DNA from: Planctomycetota bacterium | Lineage (GTDB): Bacteria; Planctomycetota; Phycisphaerae; Sedimentisphaerales; Anaerobacaceae | Direction: 5' to 3' | DNA: 8,432 nt | Assembly (NCBI GenBank): GCA_020344865.1 | Contig: CP070830.1 | Coordinates: forward strand, 2,221,707 to 2,230,138 | Part shown: piece after piece, positions 1-5,150 of the stretch | Numbering within the stretch: the first letter of the stretch is position 1 | Layout: the number at the start of each line of letters is the position of its first letter | The notes under the pieces: generated by a model | What the model was told of the DNA's origin: nothing | The model's database searches: none | What the model saw: the letters and a program-made list of their open reading frames with translations, nothing else | Translations under genes and position numbers: made by a program

Positions 1-2
1 GG

Positions 3-125
3 TGCGAGATCTTCAAACAGGCAGGCGACTGCCTCATGCCGCGGGAAGGTGTCTTTGCGAAGGTAACGAAGGGCGGCTGGATAAAAGTCGGGGATGTTAT
101 GGAGGTGGTTACTGATAATGATTAA
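3..125 (+). CDS. MOSC-domain protein, 3' end only
   Basis: The reading frame is open from the window edge and closes at TAA 123-125. The 40 visible residues include the end of a MOSC domain: C-E-I-F, then G-D-C-L, G-V-F-A-K-V and G-G-W-I-K-V-G-D. This is the usual pattern of the last MOSC strands, where the G-x-C and the closing VGD turn are conserved. MOSC domains are sulfur-carrier-type domains related to the C-terminus of molybdenum cofactor sulfurases, and small stand-alone versions often sit beside mogA/moaB. The stop overlaps the next gene by 8 bases, so the two are probably translationally coupled. In some anaerobes I recall MOSC and MogA joined in one polypeptide; here they are separate. 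The upstream part, including any catalytic cysteine, lies outside the window. Only a short tail is visible, but the pattern is distinctive. Confidence 0.72.
   Translation, partial: CEIFKQAGDCLMPREGVFAKVTKGGWIKVGDVMEVVTDND
101..108 (+). promoter_or_regulatory. Ribosome binding site deciding the mogA start
   Basis: GGAGGTGG lies 9 bases before the ATG at 118. It rules out the upstream in-frame ATG at 94, which would add eight residues (three Leu and two Trp among them) before the conserved N-terminus. The site lies inside the end of the MOSC gene. Confidence 0.75.
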
Positions 126-594
126 GGCAGCTATATTGACGGTCAGCGACAGTTGCGCGGGGGGTAAGAGAGAGGATGAAAGTGGACAGGCAATCGAAGA
201 GAGCTTGGCTGGGTGCGGGTTTGAGGTATGTGAGAGGAGAATTGCGGCGGACGATGCCGAGGCGGTAGTCAATGATTTGAAGTTTCTTTGTGATAAGGCG
301 GCAGTTGAAGTTGTTTTGACCACCGGTGGGACGGGTCTCGGGTCACGTGATGTCACGCCGGAGGCAACCAGCTCGGTGTGCGAGAGAATGGTTCCGGGCC
401 TGAGCGAAATGATAAGGGCCGAAGGCCTTAAGAAAACCAGGAATGCCGTTCTTTCGCGGGGGGTGGCGGGAATTCGCAACAAGACACTTATAGTAAATTT
501 GCCGGGCAGCCCGAAGGGCGCGAAAGAATCGTTGGAGATAATTTTGGATGTCCTGCCGCACGCTGTGGAAATGATGCTTGGCGGCGGGCACTGA
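118..594 (+). CDS. mogA: Molybdopterin adenylyltransferase, MogA/MoaB family
   Basis: The 158-residue product matches the MogA/MoaB fold, which activates molybdopterin by adenylylation (MPT-AMP) before molybdenum insertion in the cytoplasm. Visible motifs are the N-terminal strand A-A-I-L-T-V-S-D-S (4-12), the nucleotide/MPT loop T-T-G-G-T-G-L-G-S-R-D-V-T-P-E-A (68-83) with the conserved Asp78, V-P-G-L-S-E (92-97), L-S-R-G-V-A-G (112-118) and N-L-P-G-S-P-K-G (127-134). The length is normal for a stand-alone MogA/MoaB. The start at 118 is set by the Shine-Dalgarno sequence at 101-108 and by the 8-base overlap with the MOSC stop. The family is secure. Choosing MogA over MoaB (some MoaB proteins have the same activity) is less certain, because the two differ little in sequence. 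Confidence 0.9.
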   Translation: MIKAAILTVSDSCAGGKREDESGQAIEESLAGCGFEVCERRIAADDAEAVVNDLKFLCDKAAVEVVLTTGGTGLGSRDVTPEATSSVCERMVPGLSEMIRAEGLKKTRNAVLSRGVAGIRNKTLIVNLPGSPKGAKESLEIILDVLPHAVEMMLGGGH

Positions 595-597
595 TAA

Positions 598-603
598 CAG
601 GAG
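598..603 (+). promoter_or_regulatory. Ribosome binding site of the CHR transporter gene
   Basis: CAGGAG ends 7 bases before ATG 611. It fixes the start there rather than at an in-frame ATG at 578, which would overlap the end of mogA and add 11 hydrophilic residues before the first helix. Confidence 0.65.
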
Positions 604-610
604 TTATAGA

Positions 611-1147
611 ATGGTTTTGCTTGAGCTTTTCGTTGCGTTTTTGAGGATTGGTTTATTTGCGTTTGGCGGCGCCTATTCATTTTTGCCTCTGGTGGAAAGG
701 GAGGTTGTGGAAGGTCACCACTGGCTTGACAAGGCAGAGTTTCTGGAAGTTCTTGGCATTGTTAAGGTCTGTCCTGGCGCCATATCCATTAAATTCGCGA
801 CCTATACGGGTTATAAGGTTGCCGGAGTTCCCGGCGCGGTAGTAGCCAACATTGCGAATTTGCTGCCGGCGGTATTGTTTATAGTGATTGCCTCGTTGGT
901 TTATGCAAAGTATAAAGATGTGCCGTTTATAAAAGCGGGTCTGGAGGCGGTTCAATACGCCGTCTTTGCGATGGTTATTGCCGTAGCGGTGCAGCTTGTG
1001 GATAAGAGCGAAATTCTTCAGTTGAAGTATTTATTGGTTGTCGTGGCTGCGTTTGTGTTGTTTTTTCTGACGAATATACACCCTGCTTTTATTATCGTCG
1101 GCGCGGCTTTGTACGGGGGACTGATTAGGTTGATAGGTCTGACGTAA
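611..1147 (+). CDS. Single-domain chromate transporter (CHR family, short form)
   Basis: This 178-residue membrane protein has the CHR signature: F-L-R-I-G-L-F-A-F-G-G-A-Y (10-22), then V-E-R-E-V-V (28-33), H-W-L-D-K-A-E-F (37-44) and C-P-G-A-I-S-I-K-F-A-T-Y-x-G-Y (54-68). Helices are visible at about 79-98, 112-130, 140-155 and 157-175. Long ChrA proteins of about 400 residues carry two such domains, while short ones of about 190 usually come as adjacent pairs. Here only one domain is present, and its upstream (mogA) and downstream (GAF) neighbours are unrelated, so no partner is next to it. It starts 16 bases after mogA on the same strand, so it is probably co-transcribed. Family members export or import chromate and perhaps other oxyanions. 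A role in molybdate or tungstate handling is my inference from the neighbours only. Confidence 0.85.
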   Translation: MVLLELFVAFLRIGLFAFGGAYSFLPLVEREVVEGHHWLDKAEFLEVLGIVKVCPGAISIKFATYTGYKVAGVPGAVVANIANLLPAVLFIVIASLVYAKYKDVPFIKAGLEAVQYAVFAMVIAVAVQLVDKSEILQLKYLLVVVAAFVLFFLTNIHPAFIIVGAALYGGLIRLIGLT

Positions 1148-1257
1148 AGACAGCAGAGATCGCGGGGAATTCGTCGAGAGGCTCTTGCCGCGTGCGGATT
1201 AGTTACGCGAAATACTTGCTGCTGATACTTCGATTGTAAACGGGTATTTAGATTGTG

Positions 1258-1878
1258 TTAGTGCGTGGGCACCTTGTGGGAGGCGATGGCCTTAGAGAGG
1301 CCGATGGTGATGGCGGAGATGTGGTTCAGCTCCTCGGCGTTCAAATTGTTTTTGGATGAGCGGTAAATCAGTATGAAGCCCAATGACGGGCCGAGGTGGC
1401 CAAGCGGAATTGTCACGGCTGAGAGTTTGTTGATACAGGCTGGGTTGCCCGCAAGGCCCATCGATAGCATATCATCGAGCGTGCATATTTTGTTCGACTT
1501 GCATATATTCTCCACGAGTTCGGGGGTGAAGTAGCTCTCCAGCTGCTGCTTCTGAGAGGCGGTTGGGTGGTTCGTCTCGAACATGTGCAGTTCGAAGTTG
1601 TCGGCGCTGCGCAGGAAGAAGGCGATGTTCGCATTGGAGAGTTCGTCTTTTATGCATTGGGCGGCGGCGAGAATGAGACTGCTTAAGTCGGTGGTTCCGA
1701 TGATTGTCTCATAGAAATTGGCGGTGAAAGTTATGGTGTTCAATCTTTTTATGAAGTCCCTCTGGGCCGCGATGAGGTCGTTGCAAAGTATGTCTATTTT
1801 TTTGGCCTGCTTTTTGCGATCTTTGTTGAGTTTTTTTGTGAGCAGGCGCAGTCTTTTATGTCGTTGTTGGTTTTCCAT
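1258..1878 (-). CDS. Coiled-coil plus GAF-domain protein
   Basis: This is a soluble protein of 206 residues. Residues 1-50 are strongly charged and probably helical or coiled-coil, rich in Lys, Arg, Gln and Leu (for example K-K-L-N-K-D-R-K-K-Q-A-K-K). Residues 52-205 fit a GAF domain: the opening helix F-Y-E-T-I-I-G-T-T-D-L-S-S-L-I-L-A-A-A (55-73), a central strand N-I-A-F-F-L-R (84-90), V-T-I-P-L-G-H-L-G-P-S-L-G-F-I-L-I-Y (155-172) and a closing helix. GAF domains bind small ligands or mediate dimerisation; no output domain is attached. It converges on the CHR gene. ATG 1878 is chosen; AAAGGG lies only 3 bases upstream, which is poor spacing. An in-frame TTG at 1899 would add seven residues but has no well-placed ribosome binding site. 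The helix-GAF plan resembles the 315-500 segment of the kinase at 5245-7509, which may be fold similarity only. The GAF call is moderately sure; the role is unknown. Confidence 0.72.
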   Translation of the reverse strand: MENQQRHKRLRLLTKKLNKDRKKQAKKIDILCNDLIAAQRDFIKRLNTITFTANFYETIIGTTDLSSLILAAAQCIKDELSNANIAFFLRSADNFELHMFETNHPTASQKQQLESYFTPELVENICKSNKICTLDDMLSMGLAGNPACINKLSAVTIPLGHLGPSLGFILIYRSSKNNLNAEELNHISAITIGLSKAIASHKVPTH

Positions 1879-2326
1879 CAGCCCTTTGTTTTTCAGCAAT
1901 TAAATTTACAGGAGCTCCCGGCTTTTTAGTTCGGCTTACCAAAAGGCGGGCTTTAGGAGCAGAAAAACGTTGAAAAGGTGACCGGGCAGTGGCCCTATAA
2001 ATAATCGATTATCAGGTTCGATGTGGTTGCAGACGTGGTCGAGTTGTCTATCGAGCGGAGTGGCTGCTCTTTTATCTAAGGGCATTTTCGGACTTATATT
2101 TGCAGGCGGCCCCCGTGGGCGGCGGTGGTTATGTGTGACGAGTTATTCCACAATACCGGCTACGAATAAAGCTGCGCGCTGTCACCTCGCCATTGGCAAG
2201 CTGCTTGTGAATTTATTTGTTTGGGACTTGGTCCTCTCGCGTTACTGCGGTAAGTCGAAAAACTTGTTTCGCATTGCAATCAGCTTCTGTATCATGGGAC
2301 ACACGTTTATTTTGGCAGGCAGGCCT
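1879..2326. other. Divergent intergenic region, apparently non-coding
   Basis: These 448 bases separate the GAF gene (minus) from the transporter (plus). The transporter frame stays open upstream to an ATG at 2021, but that 102-codon extension has no transmembrane pattern, no family motif and no ribosome binding site. I read it as untranslated. The stretch contains the perfect palindromes GGAGCTCC (1911-1918) and ATAATCGATTAT (2001-2012). I found no convincing -35/-10 pair for either gene, and no RNA gene. Confidence 0.5.
2001..2012. repeat. 12-base perfect palindrome ATAATCGATTAT
   Basis: The sequence equals its own reverse complement over 12 bases. It lies about 120 bases upstream of the GAF start and 315 upstream of the transporter start. 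It could be a binding site for a dimeric regulator. Binding is not shown, and a palindrome of this length can occur by chance. Confidence 0.35.
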
Positions 2327-3202
2327 ATGACGAAGCAAAAAGAGGCTTATCTTTATGCGGTGGCTGCAGTTTTGCTGTGGTCTACGGCCGCCTCAGCATT
2401 TAAGATTTCACTGCGTTATGTGGATGTTCTCTGCCTTTTGTTTTATTCGGCAGTTGCGTCGACGGTTGTTCTTTTTTGTTGTTTGTTGTTTCAGAAGAAA
2501 GTTGGTTTGCTCGGCAAGTTGGCCGGGAGGGATTATCTGCATTCCGCGTTTTTGGGCTGTCTTAATCCGTTCCTTTATTACGTTGTTTTGTTTAAGGCGT
2601 ATTCACTTCTGCCCGCCCAGCAGGCCCAGCCGCTGAATTTTGTTTGGCCGATAACGCTCGTTCTGCTGTCGATACCTTTGCTGAAACAGAAGATTAAGCC
2701 AAGGGGTGTTATTGCGGTGGTTATCAGCTTTTTCGGCGTGTATGTAATTTCCACTCGGGGGGATATTTTCGGGCTTAGGTTTGCCAGTCCCACGGGTGTA
2801 ATATTAGCGGTGGGCAGCTCGGTAATATGGGCAGTCTTCTGGATTTACAATGTAAATGACGGGCGAGATGAGGTCGTGAATTTATTCCTTACTTTTGCGT
2901 TTGGGTCTCTATTCATATTTTTTGCGATGCTGCTCTTTGCGAAGGTTGAGGTTCCGAGCCTTTACGGTATGCTCGGAGCAGTCTATGTCGGCCTGTTCGA
3001 GATGGGCATTACCTTCCTGAGCTGGCTGAAGGCGCTAAAACTGTCGAAGACGACCGCCCATGTTGCCAACTTAATCTACTTGGTTCCGTTTCTTTCCCTT
3101 GTGGTGATTTATTTTGTGGTGGGTGAGAAGATTCTTGTCTCAACAGTAATAGGGATTCTTTTCATTGTGGGGGGTATTGTATTACAGAATGTTTCTCGTT
3201 AA
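2327..3202 (+). CDS. EamA/DMT-superfamily 10-helix transporter
   Basis: The 291-residue product has the size and internal duplication of drug/metabolite transporters: two EamA repeats of five helices each, at about 6-142 and 155-288. Typical features are the W-S-T-A-A-S-A-F-K motif in helix 1 (18-26), A-x-x-L-L-P-A-Q-Q-A-Q-P-L-N-F-V-W-P (91-108), where repeat 1 normally carries its conserved helix-4 residues, and the matching A-L-K-L-S-K-T-T-A-H-V-A-N-L-I-Y-L-V-P-F (236-255) in repeat 2, followed by G-E-K (266-268). Substrates of this family include amino acids, nucleosides and other metabolites, and cannot be read from sequence. ATG 2327 gives the normal family length. Its ribosome binding site is weak (AGGCAGG a few bases upstream). 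ATG 2294 is in frame but also lacks one. It stands alone: divergent from the GAF gene, convergent with the next. Confidence 0.88.
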   Translation: MTKQKEAYLYAVAAVLLWSTAASAFKISLRYVDVLCLLFYSAVASTVVLFCCLLFQKKVGLLGKLAGRDYLHSAFLGCLNPFLYYVVLFKAYSLLPAQQAQPLNFVWPITLVLLSIPLLKQKIKPRGVIAVVISFFGVYVISTRGDIFGLRFASPTGVILAVGSSVIWAVFWIYNVNDGRDEVVNLFLTFAFGSLFIFFAMLLFAKVEVPSLYGMLGAVYVGLFEMGITFLSWLKALKLSKTTAHVANLIYLVPFLSLVVIYFVVGEKILVSTVIGILFIVGGIVLQNVSR

Positions 3203-3285
3203 CTTTTGTCTTGGTTTTTTGGATGTAGTTGTCTTAGCGCTTGTCGGCCGGTTCGCTGCTCGAATTGCCGTGGCCTTTGGGCATC

Positions 3286-3771
3286 TTACTGTAGTTGCCA
3301 CGTTCGCGACTGTATCTGCTGGGCCGTGAACGCGTAACTGGTGGCGGCGTAGCCTTCCGCGTCCAAATGGAAGTTTCTGTTATCCACGCGGCATCCTTCG
3401 AGGACGAACTGATTGATTTCCTGTCCCTGAGGATGTGAGTCCTGGGTTATGGAAATGATGATATCAAAAGAGCTGTTGGCATCCATGTGTTCGTTTAACA
3501 ACTGACTGTTTGGATGTACGCTGATGCTGCCCCTTATATTCATAACCCCGACCTCGTCTTCGGTGGGTCGGCGGCTCCAGGATGCATTGTAAGAGAACTC
3601 CTTTAGCTCGGGGACTTTCTCTCCGTCAAATAATATTTCTGTCTTGTTCGTCGCGAGGACTTCCGCCTTGGCATTCTGCATACCTTGCGAAGTCAGAAGA
3701 ACTGTCAAAAGTGCGCCAACACCCAGGCATGATGCCACCGCCAAGCATATTTTCCCAACGCGTTTTTGCAC
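3286..3771 (-). CDS. Exported protein of unknown function with a tail-tube-like pattern
   Basis: This is a 161-residue protein. Residues 1-36 form a classical signal sequence: Q-K-R-V-G-K, a hydrophobic core at about 8-27, then A-K-A before E37 as the likely signal-peptidase site. The signal has no lipobox, and I see no prepilin motif. The mature part of about 125 residues runs I-L-F-D-G-E-K-V-P-E-L-K-E-F (46-59), N-I-R-G-S-I-S-V-H-P-N-S (78-89), I-I-I-S-I-T (104-109) and F-V-L-E-G-C-R-V-D (122-130), ending near Y-A-F-T-A (146-150). That order (opening strand with D-G-E-x-V, G-S-x-S-V-x-x-N-S, then a late strand with a G-C-x-V turn and F-T-A) reminds me of phage tail-tube/XkdM-like or Hcp-like beta barrels, but it is a weak, unaligned impression. 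GTG 3771 is the start because AGGAGG (3780-3785) is 8 bases upstream; the GTG at 3780 lies inside that site. A strong promoter precedes it. Confidence 0.68.
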   Translation of the reverse strand: MQKRVGKICLAVASCLGVGALLTVLLTSQGMQNAKAEVLATNKTEILFDGEKVPELKEFSYNASWSRRPTEDEVGVMNIRGSISVHPNSQLLNEHMDANSSFDIIISITQDSHPQGQEINQFVLEGCRVDNRNFHLDAEGYAATSYAFTAQQIQSRTWQLQ

Positions 3772-3777
3772 GACAGA

Positions 3778-3787
3778 CACCTCCTTT
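3778..3787 (-). promoter_or_regulatory. Strong ribosome binding site selecting GTG 3771
   Basis: Read on the minus strand this is AAAGGAGGTG, a near-perfect anti-16S match. Its AGGAGG ends 8 bases before GTG 3771. The in-frame GTG at 3780 overlaps it and cannot be the start it serves. Confidence 0.75.
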
Positions 3788-3849
3788 CACCCCTGACTAT
3801 GCTGGATTCTCCAGCCGGTTGGGGGTTTCGGCTCTTGTCCAGTTCACTT

Positions 3850-4013
3850 AGTATAATATTTTAGTATAAGCGGGCTCTTGGTCTTGTCAAGCCATAAAAC
3901 ACTAATAACGTGGTTTTTTTAGGGGTGGAACTGCTTTTGCCATGTGTTATCGGAACCGGCGAAAGTGGTAATAAAGTACCATACTGAGTCTGTCGAAGTA
4001 TATTAATAGTATG
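3850..4013. repeat. AGTATA-type repeat pairs in the divergent spacer
   Basis: AGTATAA occurs at 3850-3856 and 3863-3869, start to start 13 bases. A similar pair, AGTATA then AGTATG, lies at 3998-4003 and 4008-4013, close to the plus-strand gene at 4036. CATACT (3980-3985) is also the inverse of AGTATG. The pairs flank the spacer between two divergent genes and could be shared operators. The DNA is AT-rich, so chance is possible. I could not identify a clear promoter for the plus-strand gene here. Confidence 0.35.
3863..3890 (-). promoter_or_regulatory. Sigma-70-type promoter for the exported protein
   Basis: On the minus strand, TTGACA (3885-3890) is followed after 16 bases by TATACT (3863-3868). 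That is a perfect -35 and a 5/6 -10 box. Transcription would start near 3856 and give a leader of about 85 bases. The TTATACT around the -10 box occurs again 13 bases downstream (3850-3856), either as an alternative -10 or as part of an operator. Confidence 0.75.
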
Positions 4014-4035
4014 TAGATGGCTGAGGGCGGGTAAT

Positions 4036-4428
4036 ATGGTTTTAAAGTATATGACGATGAATACCGGTTTGACGGACGATGAAGCTGTGCGTCCAGGGGG
4101 TCCGGTCGTCCAGCAGGCAGCGAATGGGTCGCGGCCGAAGAAGAGGAAGGTGAAATTTTTAATACTGCTGGCGGTTAATATAGTTGTTTGGATTGTGGTT
4201 TACAATATTTGGGCGGGTGAGACACAGATACCGCTATGGAATTTTTTGACGACGAACAGGGGGATGGTAACCGGCATAATGTACAACCCGGAGAATCCAT
4301 GTGCCATAGTGCACGGGGAAGTCGTTCACGAGGGGGATACAGTAAAGGGCTGCAGGGTCGTCAAAATATGCAGGGACGAGGTGAGATTTGAAAGGGAGGG
4401 GGAGGTTTTTACCGAGCGGGTACAGTGA
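4036..4428 (+). CDS. Single-pass membrane protein with GspB/MshK/PilP-like C-terminus
   Basis: This 130-residue protein has three parts. Residues 1-39 are a hydrophilic cytoplasmic tail ending in P-K-K-R-K-V-K. Residues 41-59 form one transmembrane helix. Residues 60-130 would be outside the membrane. The end, G-I-M-Y (80-83), then C-A-I-V-H-G-E-V-V-H-E-G-D-T-V-K-G (89-105), V-V-K-I (108-111), D-E-V-R-F (114-118) and G-E-V-F (122-125), follows the small beta-domain pattern of GspB, MshK and PilP proteins of type II secretion and type IV pilus systems (G-I-x, A-x-I-x-G-x-x-V-x-E-G-D-x-V, V-x-x-I, V). In those systems the domain contacts secretin or assembly partners in the periplasm. No other secretion or pilus gene is in the window. 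ATG 4036 is favoured because GAGG (4023-4026) lies 9 bases upstream; ATGs at 4051 and 4057 are alternatives without such a site. Domain likeness is moderate; function is unproved. Confidence 0.68.
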   Translation: MVLKYMTMNTGLTDDEAVRPGGPVVQQAANGSRPKKRKVKFLILLAVNIVVWIVVYNIWAGETQIPLWNFLTTNRGMVTGIMYNPENPCAIVHGEVVHEGDTVKGCRVVKICRDEVRFEREGEVFTERVQ

Positions 4429-4456
4429 CGGCCGAAAATCTTTTTTTGGGGGCAGG

Positions 4457-4708
4457 TTACTTCTTCGGATATATGCTGAGGCCCATGTCAATAAGCAGAT
4501 AGCGGTGGACGAATCCCGGCTGACCTTCGAAAATTATCCTGTGACACGTCTTACAGCTTTGTGTTTGAGGTGTGCGTCCCAGTTGCGAAGCTAACCGACT
4601 GCTCTTGTCATTGATTTCTACAATGCGTGTTGTCAGTGTTTTCTTTGTATTGAGTTTCTGACCACATGATGTGCATCGCCCCGTTATGCGTCGCCAGAAA
4701 TACTTCAT
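4457..4708 (-). CDS. Small zinc-ribbon-like protein with two CxxC motifs
   Basis: This is an 83-residue basic protein. Cys12-T-S-Cys15-G and Cys52-K-T-Cys55-His56 give two CxxC knuckles about 40 residues apart, as in zinc ribbons, and the segment between them is hydrophilic. H68 in the V-H-R-Y motif could be an additional ligand. I do not recognise a named family; nucleic-acid binding or a structural zinc site are both possible. ATG 4708 is supported by GGAG (4717-4720) 8 bases upstream. The ATG overlaps the stop of the preceding small ORF as ATGA, so translation is probably coupled. It converges on the membrane-protein gene ending at 4428, with 28 bases between. No clear terminator follows. 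Confidence 0.68.
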   Translation of the reverse strand: MKYFWRRITGRCTSCGQKLNTKKTLTTRIVEINDKSSRLASQLGRTPQTQSCKTCHRIIFEGQPGFVHRYLLIDMGLSIYPKK

Positions 4709-4809
4709 CTTTTTTTCTCCGCGCGAACTTCTTGTTTTTGTATCGCGTGTAATGTGTGGCGATGCCGCGTTAATACCAACAAATACTCTCGGGAAGCGAT
4801 TTTCATCAT
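4705..4809 (-). CDS. 34-residue basic peptide coupled to the zinc-ribbon gene
   Basis: ATG 4809 (or the adjacent ATG 4806) has AAAGGAG (4816-4822) six to nine bases upstream, an excellent ribosome binding site. The peptide starts M-M-K-I-A-S-R-E-Y-L-L and is rich in Arg, His and Lys, ending R-A-E-K-K-R. Its TGA (4705-4707) overlaps the ATG of the zinc-ribbon gene. A promoter sits about 50 bases upstream. Site, spacing and overlap together argue that it is translated. It may be a functional small protein or a leader that sets translation of the next gene. Its last codons contain an A7 run (4710-4716); a -1 slip there would fuse it in frame to the zinc-ribbon protein. The frame is open to 4890, but the promoter lies inside that extension, so the longer reading is unlikely. 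Confidence 0.6.
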   Translation of the reverse strand: MMKIASREYLLVLTRHRHTLHAIQKQEVRAEKKR

Positions 4810-4858
4810 TACTCGCTCCTTTGTTGTCTTTTGCATCGAAGTAGCAAAAGATAATACG

Positions 4859-4886
4859 ATAGTACCACCTCTTGTCCGGCGGTCAA
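4859..4886 (-). promoter_or_regulatory. Sigma-70-type promoter for the small-peptide/zinc-ribbon unit
   Basis: On the minus strand TTGACC (4881-4886) is separated by 16 bases from TACTAT (4859-4864). It matches 5/6 at -35 and about 4/6 at -10. The geometry is the same as in the promoter at 3863-3890. Transcription would start near 4852, about 43 bases before ATG 4809. Confidence 0.6.
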
Positions 4887-4970
4887 GCAAAAACTGAAAA
4901 TGTCGGATTTTAATCCGCCGAGGTCGGTTGCTTGTCTCCGGGAGTGGTTTTGTAGGGCTTTGGGCAGATA

Positions 4971-5025
4971 TAAGAAAAGCGGGCTGAGGCCGGAGGGAGG
5001 AAGAGGAGTTAAAACCTCAGCCCGC
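4971..5025 (-). terminator. Intrinsic terminator downstream of the kinase gene
   Basis: GCGGGCTGAGG (4979-4989) and CCTCAGCCCGC (5015-5025) form a perfect 11-base-pair GC-rich stem. On the minus strand it is followed directly by TTTTCTTA (4971-4978). The 25-base loop is long for an intrinsic terminator and almost entirely pyrimidine on that strand. It would end the two-component transcript about 220 bases after the kinase stop, and it separates that operon from the promoter at 4859-4886. Confidence 0.68.
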
Positions 5026-5118
5026 GGAGAATCCATTCTAATATAATACGAACACTCAAGAACGAACGTTCGATGAAAAATCCACGGCGGGTTTTTATGA
5101 TTAAAACAAGGCTTAGTC

Positions 5119-5150
5119 GTAAAAGAGCGCGGCTCGATATCGCCTTTTAC
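5119..5150. repeat. Imperfect inverted repeat (possible RNA hairpin)
   Basis: GTAAAAG (5119-5125) pairs with CTTTTAC (5144-5150). After one bulged A, GCG (5127-5129) pairs with CGC (5141-5143), leaving an 11-base loop. This gives ten base pairs in total. Directly beyond it, 5151-5185 can form a second, weaker stem-loop (CGGTT with AACCG and GATTGC with GCATTC, one mismatch). Both lie in what would be the 3' untranslated part of the kinase transcript. Confidence 0.4.

Noticed and set aside
94..117. Upstream ATG extending mogA by eight residues
   Set aside because: The ribosome binding site at 101-108 lies inside this extension, and the conserved N-terminus begins at the ATG at 118.
578..610. 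Upstream ATG extending the CHR transporter by 11 residues
   Set aside because: It overlaps mogA, has no ribosome binding site and adds a hydrophilic lead before helix 1; CAGGAG serves ATG 611.
1148..1257. Possible terminator between the convergent CHR and GAF genes
   Set aside because: Only short imperfect repeats are present, with no stem of useful length followed by a T run.
1879..1899. TTG start adding seven residues to the GAF protein
   Set aside because: The nearest GGGAG is about 15 bases from the TTG, too far. I kept ATG 1878, though its own site is also weak.
1939..2084. Minus-strand frame of about 49 codons starting M-P-L-D-K-R
   Set aside because: It has no ribosome binding site or recognisable motif, and it spans the 12-base palindrome, as expected of non-coding DNA.
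2021..2326. In-frame 102-codon N-terminal extension of the EamA transporter
   Set aside because: EamA proteins of about 290 residues start at 2327; the extension has no family motif, no ribosome binding site and irregular composition.
4810..4890. Longer version of the small basic ORF starting near 4890
   Set aside because: The promoter at 4859-4886 lies within it, so the transcript would start inside the frame; the strong ribosome binding site serves 4809/4806.
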